64,000 nt of DNA, taken from positions 124,001 to 188,000 of the forward strand of contig NC_009394.2 in the NCBI RefSeq assembly GCF_000002875.2. Direction: 5' to 3'. Numbering within the stretch: position 1 is the first letter of the stretch; each line of letters starts with the position of its first letter. The notes under the pieces are model-generated. The model ran no database searches. It was given only the letters and a program-made list of their open reading frames with translations, and was not told the DNA's origin. A program made the translations under genes and the position numbers. This document shows, one piece after another, positions 61,088 through 64,000 of the stretch. The stretch is from Leishmania infantum JPCM5 (lineage: Eukaryota > Euglenozoa > Kinetoplastea > Trypanosomatida > Trypanosomatidae).

Positions 61088-62857
61088 ATGTCCGCCGTGG
61101 TGCCGAAGTTTATCGATGAGCCCAGCAGCGTCGTGGCGGTTGCTGTGGACGGCCTCTGTGAGCTGAACAACCGTGTGAAGAAGATAGAGAACACCAACGT
61201 TGTCGTCTCCTGTTGCCTAGATCCGACCAAGGTCCTGCTGCTCTGTGGCGGCGGCTCCGGCCACGAACCGGCTCACTCTGGGTTCGTCGCTAAGGGCTGG
61301 CTGAGCGCGGCGGTATGCGGCAGCGTCTTCGCCTCCCCGCCCACGGCGCACGTGAGCGCCGGCATAGAGTACCTGGCCAAGCTCCAGGGACCTGATGGTC
61401 CAGGTATCCTCGTCATCATCAAAAACTACGCTGGCGACATTCTCAACTTCGAGTACGCCGTCCGCCAAGCCCGTGCAGAGGGGATTCAAGTCGAAACGGT
61501 GCTGGCAGCCGATGATGCGGTGTTCGGCACTAAAGATGTACAGAAGCGTCGCGGTGTGGCGGGATGCTGCCTCCTCTACAAAATTCTCGGCGCTGCTGCG
61601 GAGCGTGGTTTGTCGCTGACGCAGCTGAAGGCGCTCGCTGACCGCGTCTCACGCAACATGCGATCCATCGGTGCCTCGCTCTCGTCCTGCTCGCTGCCGG
61701 GCAACCCGGCCTCGTCTGTGATGCCCTCCGGAACGGTTGAGGTGGGGCTGGGTATCCATGGAGAGAAGGGACTCTTCCAGATCCCCTTCCAAGGCGCGGC
61801 GTCCCTCGTCCACTTCCTCATCAGGATTCTGATGGGCAAGGGAGAAGTAGGTGCTCCCGGCAAGACCACCGCCATCCACGCCGGTGTCAAGGCGCTCTTG
61901 CTGGTGAACAACCTGGGTGGGACAACGGACCTGGAGATGTCTACTCTTGCGCACCACTCCTTGCGCGAACTTGCCGCCGCGCAGCTCACTGTTGTTGGAG
62001 TGCACAGCGGACGCCACATGACATCGTTAGACATGCACGGCTTCTCGCTGACGCTGCTCGTAGTCGAGGACGAGAGGGACCTGGAGTTTATGCTCAACAC
62101 GAACGCGTTGCAGAAGCCGCTCATGAACTTCCACGCGCCGCAGTTAAGCGGTGCGACGGTTCCGGGGCCGCTCACTGCGCTGCAGCTGGCACGGCAAGAG
62201 GCGGAGGCAGCAGGGCGCGCGGCAGCCACGCCGACCGGCAGCCCCCTCTGCGCCGCCGTGCAGCGCGTCTTCGAGAAGCTCATGACGATGGAGACCTACT
62301 TTAACGGCCTGGACGCGGAGGTAGGCGACGGCGACCTCGGCAGCGGCGTGCATCGCTCGGCAATGGCGGTGCTGGAAATGCTGCCTTACCTGCCGTGGGA
62401 GGCCGACGTGCGGCGGACCTTCACGCTCATCTCCAAAGCCGTCGCCGACGCCTTCGCCGGCACCTCTGGCCCGCTCTACGGTGCGCTGCTCATCGGCGGC
62501 GGGAACGCCGCGGCGCAGGCGCTGAAGAGCGGCGGCGCAGTTGAGGCGGTGCGCGCGGCACTTGCGCACGGAAGCCACGATGTGCAGGAGCTCAGCGGCG
62601 CGCGCCAGGGCGATCGCACGATGGTGGACGTGCTGGAAGGCATGCGCGTGTGCCCGGCCGTCGCAGCGGCGGCGACGATGCCGGAGCTGCTCAAGGCGTG
62701 CCACGAAGCGGCGCGGGCGGCCGCCGACGCGACGGCGCTGCTTCCCGCCCAGCTCGGCCGCAGTCGCTACATGGAAGGAAAGGAGGTCGGCAAGAAGGAC
62801 CCGGGCGCGGAGCTCGTGGTGGCCTGGGTCGAGGCGCTTGCCTGGGAGAGCAGCTGA
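61088..62857 (+). CDS. DAK: Dihydroxyacetone kinase (glycerone kinase), DhaK-DhaL fusion
   Basis: A 589-residue single-chain ATP-dependent dihydroxyacetone kinase, forming dihydroxyacetone phosphate that can enter glycolysis or ether-lipid synthesis. The ATG at 61088 starts the family match (KFIDEPSSVVAVAVDGL). The N-terminal DhaK domain (about 1-330) has CGGGSGHEPAHSGF at residues 53-66 and GIHGE with His224, the residue that binds the substrate covalently in known DhaK proteins. The C-terminal DhaL domain (about 385-589) has D409, D414 and D416 in DAEVGDGDLG, the Mg-ATP aspartates of the family, then TSGPLYGALL and GDRTMVDVLEGM. Length fits eukaryotic DAK (about 575-610). The C-terminus ends ESS, not an obvious PTS1 glycosomal signal, so location is open. 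Similar two-domain enzymes may also have FMN-cyclase activity. It lies just after repeat copy B. Confidence 0.93.
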   Translation: MSAVVPKFIDEPSSVVAVAVDGLCELNNRVKKIENTNVVVSCCLDPTKVLLLCGGGSGHEPAHSGFVAKGWLSAAVCGSVFASPPTAHVSAGIEYLAKLQGPDGPGILVIIKNYAGDILNFEYAVRQARAEGIQVETVLAADDAVFGTKDVQKRRGVAGCCLLYKILGAAAERGLSLTQLKALADRVSRNMRSIGASLSSCSLPGNPASSVMPSGTVEVGLGIHGEKGLFQIPFQGAASLVHFLIRILMGKGEVGAPGKTTAIHAGVKALLLVNNLGGTTDLEMSTLAHHSLRELAAAQLTVVGVHSGRHMTSLDMHGFSLTLLVVEDERDLEFMLNTNALQKPLMNFHAPQLSGATVPGPLTALQLARQEAEAAGRAAATPTGSPLCAAVQRVFEKLMTMETYFNGLDAEVGDGDLGSGVHRSAMAVLEMLPYLPWEADVRRTFTLISKAVADAFAGTSGPLYGALLIGGGNAAAQALKSGGAVEAVRAALAHGSHDVQELSGARQGDRTMVDVLEGMRVCPAVAAAATMPELLKACHEAARAAADATALLPAQLGRSRYMEGKEVGKKDPGAELVVAWVEALAWESS

Positions 62858-64000
62858 TCGGGAAGCCTGTCAATGTATATGTACGATCCGCATGCTGTAA
62901 GTGTTATGTGACTGTTAGTCTGCCGTCATGTAGAGGTAGAGATGTCTTTGGGGATGTTTGCTCTCCTTCACATACCCTCGCTTCTGATCGGTTACGCGGA
63001 GGAGTGTATGGCACTTCTACTTGGGTATATCGCCGGCGCCACCGCGTCTCGCTCCTCCCCTCGCCTCTTGCATTCTCGTCTTCTGATTTCTTGTTTTGTG
63101 GCGTGGCGGCTGCCTCCACACCGTCTATGCTGCCTTGTCGGCCTCACAGTGGGGGTGGCGGTGGGGCGGCGAGGAGACGAGCCAAATACGCGTCCACCGC
63201 CGGCCCCCTCCCCTTCTATCTCGCGTGCATCAGCTTCGTTATTGCGTGTCTACTCAATCTTCCTGCGCCATGCGGCCCTCTCCTGCTCCGTAGTACACAG
63301 TCGCGTTGCTCTTGTCCTGTCTCTTGGCGTTTTTGTTTTCGCCGTTGTTCATATTGTGTGTCTGTGTACCTGTTTACATGTCGGTGGTTGATGGTTACGC
63401 TTTCAGGGCGGCCGGATCATCTCCCCGCTTCACGCACACTCCTGTCCTTTCTTCGTTCGAATATCTGCGAAACACCTTCCCCCTAAACCCTCCCCCCGTC
63501 CTCTCCCGCAGCCAATCACCACCCGCGTGCTGGCGTGTGCAACCCCCAGCACGCGGTACAATATAAACAGAGTATAGAGAGAGAACGAAAACGCGCGCTC
63601 TCTCTTTGGGACTCTGTGTGCGTGTGTGCGTGTGCGTGTGTGCGTGTGCGTGTGCGTGTGCGTGTGTGTGCGTGTGCGTGTGTGTGCGTGTGTGCGTGTG
63701 TGCGTGCGTGCCCGCTTCCTAAAAGACGTGTTCCTCTTCTCGCGCGCACACACCCCCCCCACATCCCTGCTCAGAGAGGAAGGTAGGCGGCCGCCGCAGC
63801 CTGCGCAACGTCATCGCTTCGTCTCCCTCTCCCTCTTGCTCCTTGTGTTTTGTTTAGGGAGTTTTGTGTGGAGGGGTGCGTCTTTCATGTACTCGAGACT
63901 GTCCTCGTTCCTCATCGCTTGCGGGGGGAGGGTAGTGGTGGGGATGAGGTCGTCTTGGGGCCTGCGCATGCCAGAGACAGAGAGGGCGGGGTGCAGAAGA
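62858..64000. other. 3' flank of dihydroxyacetone kinase and spacer to right edge
   Basis: No supported gene. T/C-rich sequence, with GTGTGC-type repeats at 63614-63712. A new pyrimidine-rich stretch at about 63810-63860 could belong to a next gene outside the window. Confidence 0.6.
63614..63712. repeat. GTGTGC-type tandem simple repeat
   Basis: About 100 bases of gtgtgc and gtgcgt units in varying order, alternating purine-pyrimidine and so Z-DNA-prone. Confidence 0.85.

Overview
The window looks like nuclear DNA of a Leishmania-type trypanosomatid. All convincing genes are intronless and lie on the + strand as one directional cluster. They are G/C-rich at third codon positions and are separated by 1-6 kb pyrimidine-rich spacers full of GT/CA and TA microsatellites. 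These spacers offer tract-plus-AG sites suited to spliced-leader trans-splicing. Gene content (a KKT4-like kinetochore protein, SEC23, a seven-copy folate/biopterin transporter array) fits the Leishmania folate-transporter locus, which I believe is on chromosome 10. I cannot fix the species from the sequence.

Layout: (1) 2-1801, 3' part of a coiled-coil/BRCT protein, probably KKT4, cut by the left edge; (2) 3832-6933, SEC23, the COPII inner-coat GAP for Sar1; (3) 8615-14488, a 1957-residue membrane-anchored alpha/beta hydrolase whose fold is interrupted by long low-complexity inserts; (4) 16522-18003, an MPN-domain protein without a JAMM metal site (CSN6/RPN8/eIF3f type); (5) 19412-59039, seven tandem FBT-family transporters, called FBT1 to FBT7 here in order; (6) 61088-62857, a two-domain (DhaK+DhaL) dihydroxyacetone kinase; (7) about 1.1 kb of downstream flank.

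The FBT array is the most informative part. The outer copies FBT1 and FBT7 form one subtype and the inner copies FBT2-FBT6 another. The inner copies share blocks with no visible nucleotide difference, and FBT6 is a patchwork of FBT4-like and FBT5-like segments, which points to gene conversion. FBT6 ends abnormally: its last codons and stop come from a dispersed repeat, joined at the 6-base match gggcaa. The same repeat occurs nearly full length upstream of FBT6 (about 51556-52275) and upstream of the kinase gene (about 60137-60868). FBT6 and FBT7 therefore sit between about 0.7-kb direct repeats. Diverged relatives at about 24340-24612 (with an A-rich tail) and 28868-29295 suggest a SIDER-like retroposon family.

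Genes in the cluster are probably co-transcribed and regulated after transcription, so repeats in 3' flanks could affect individual transporter mRNAs. I saw no tRNA, rRNA, CRISPR array or intact mobile element. Comparisons were made by eye; no search or alignment was run.
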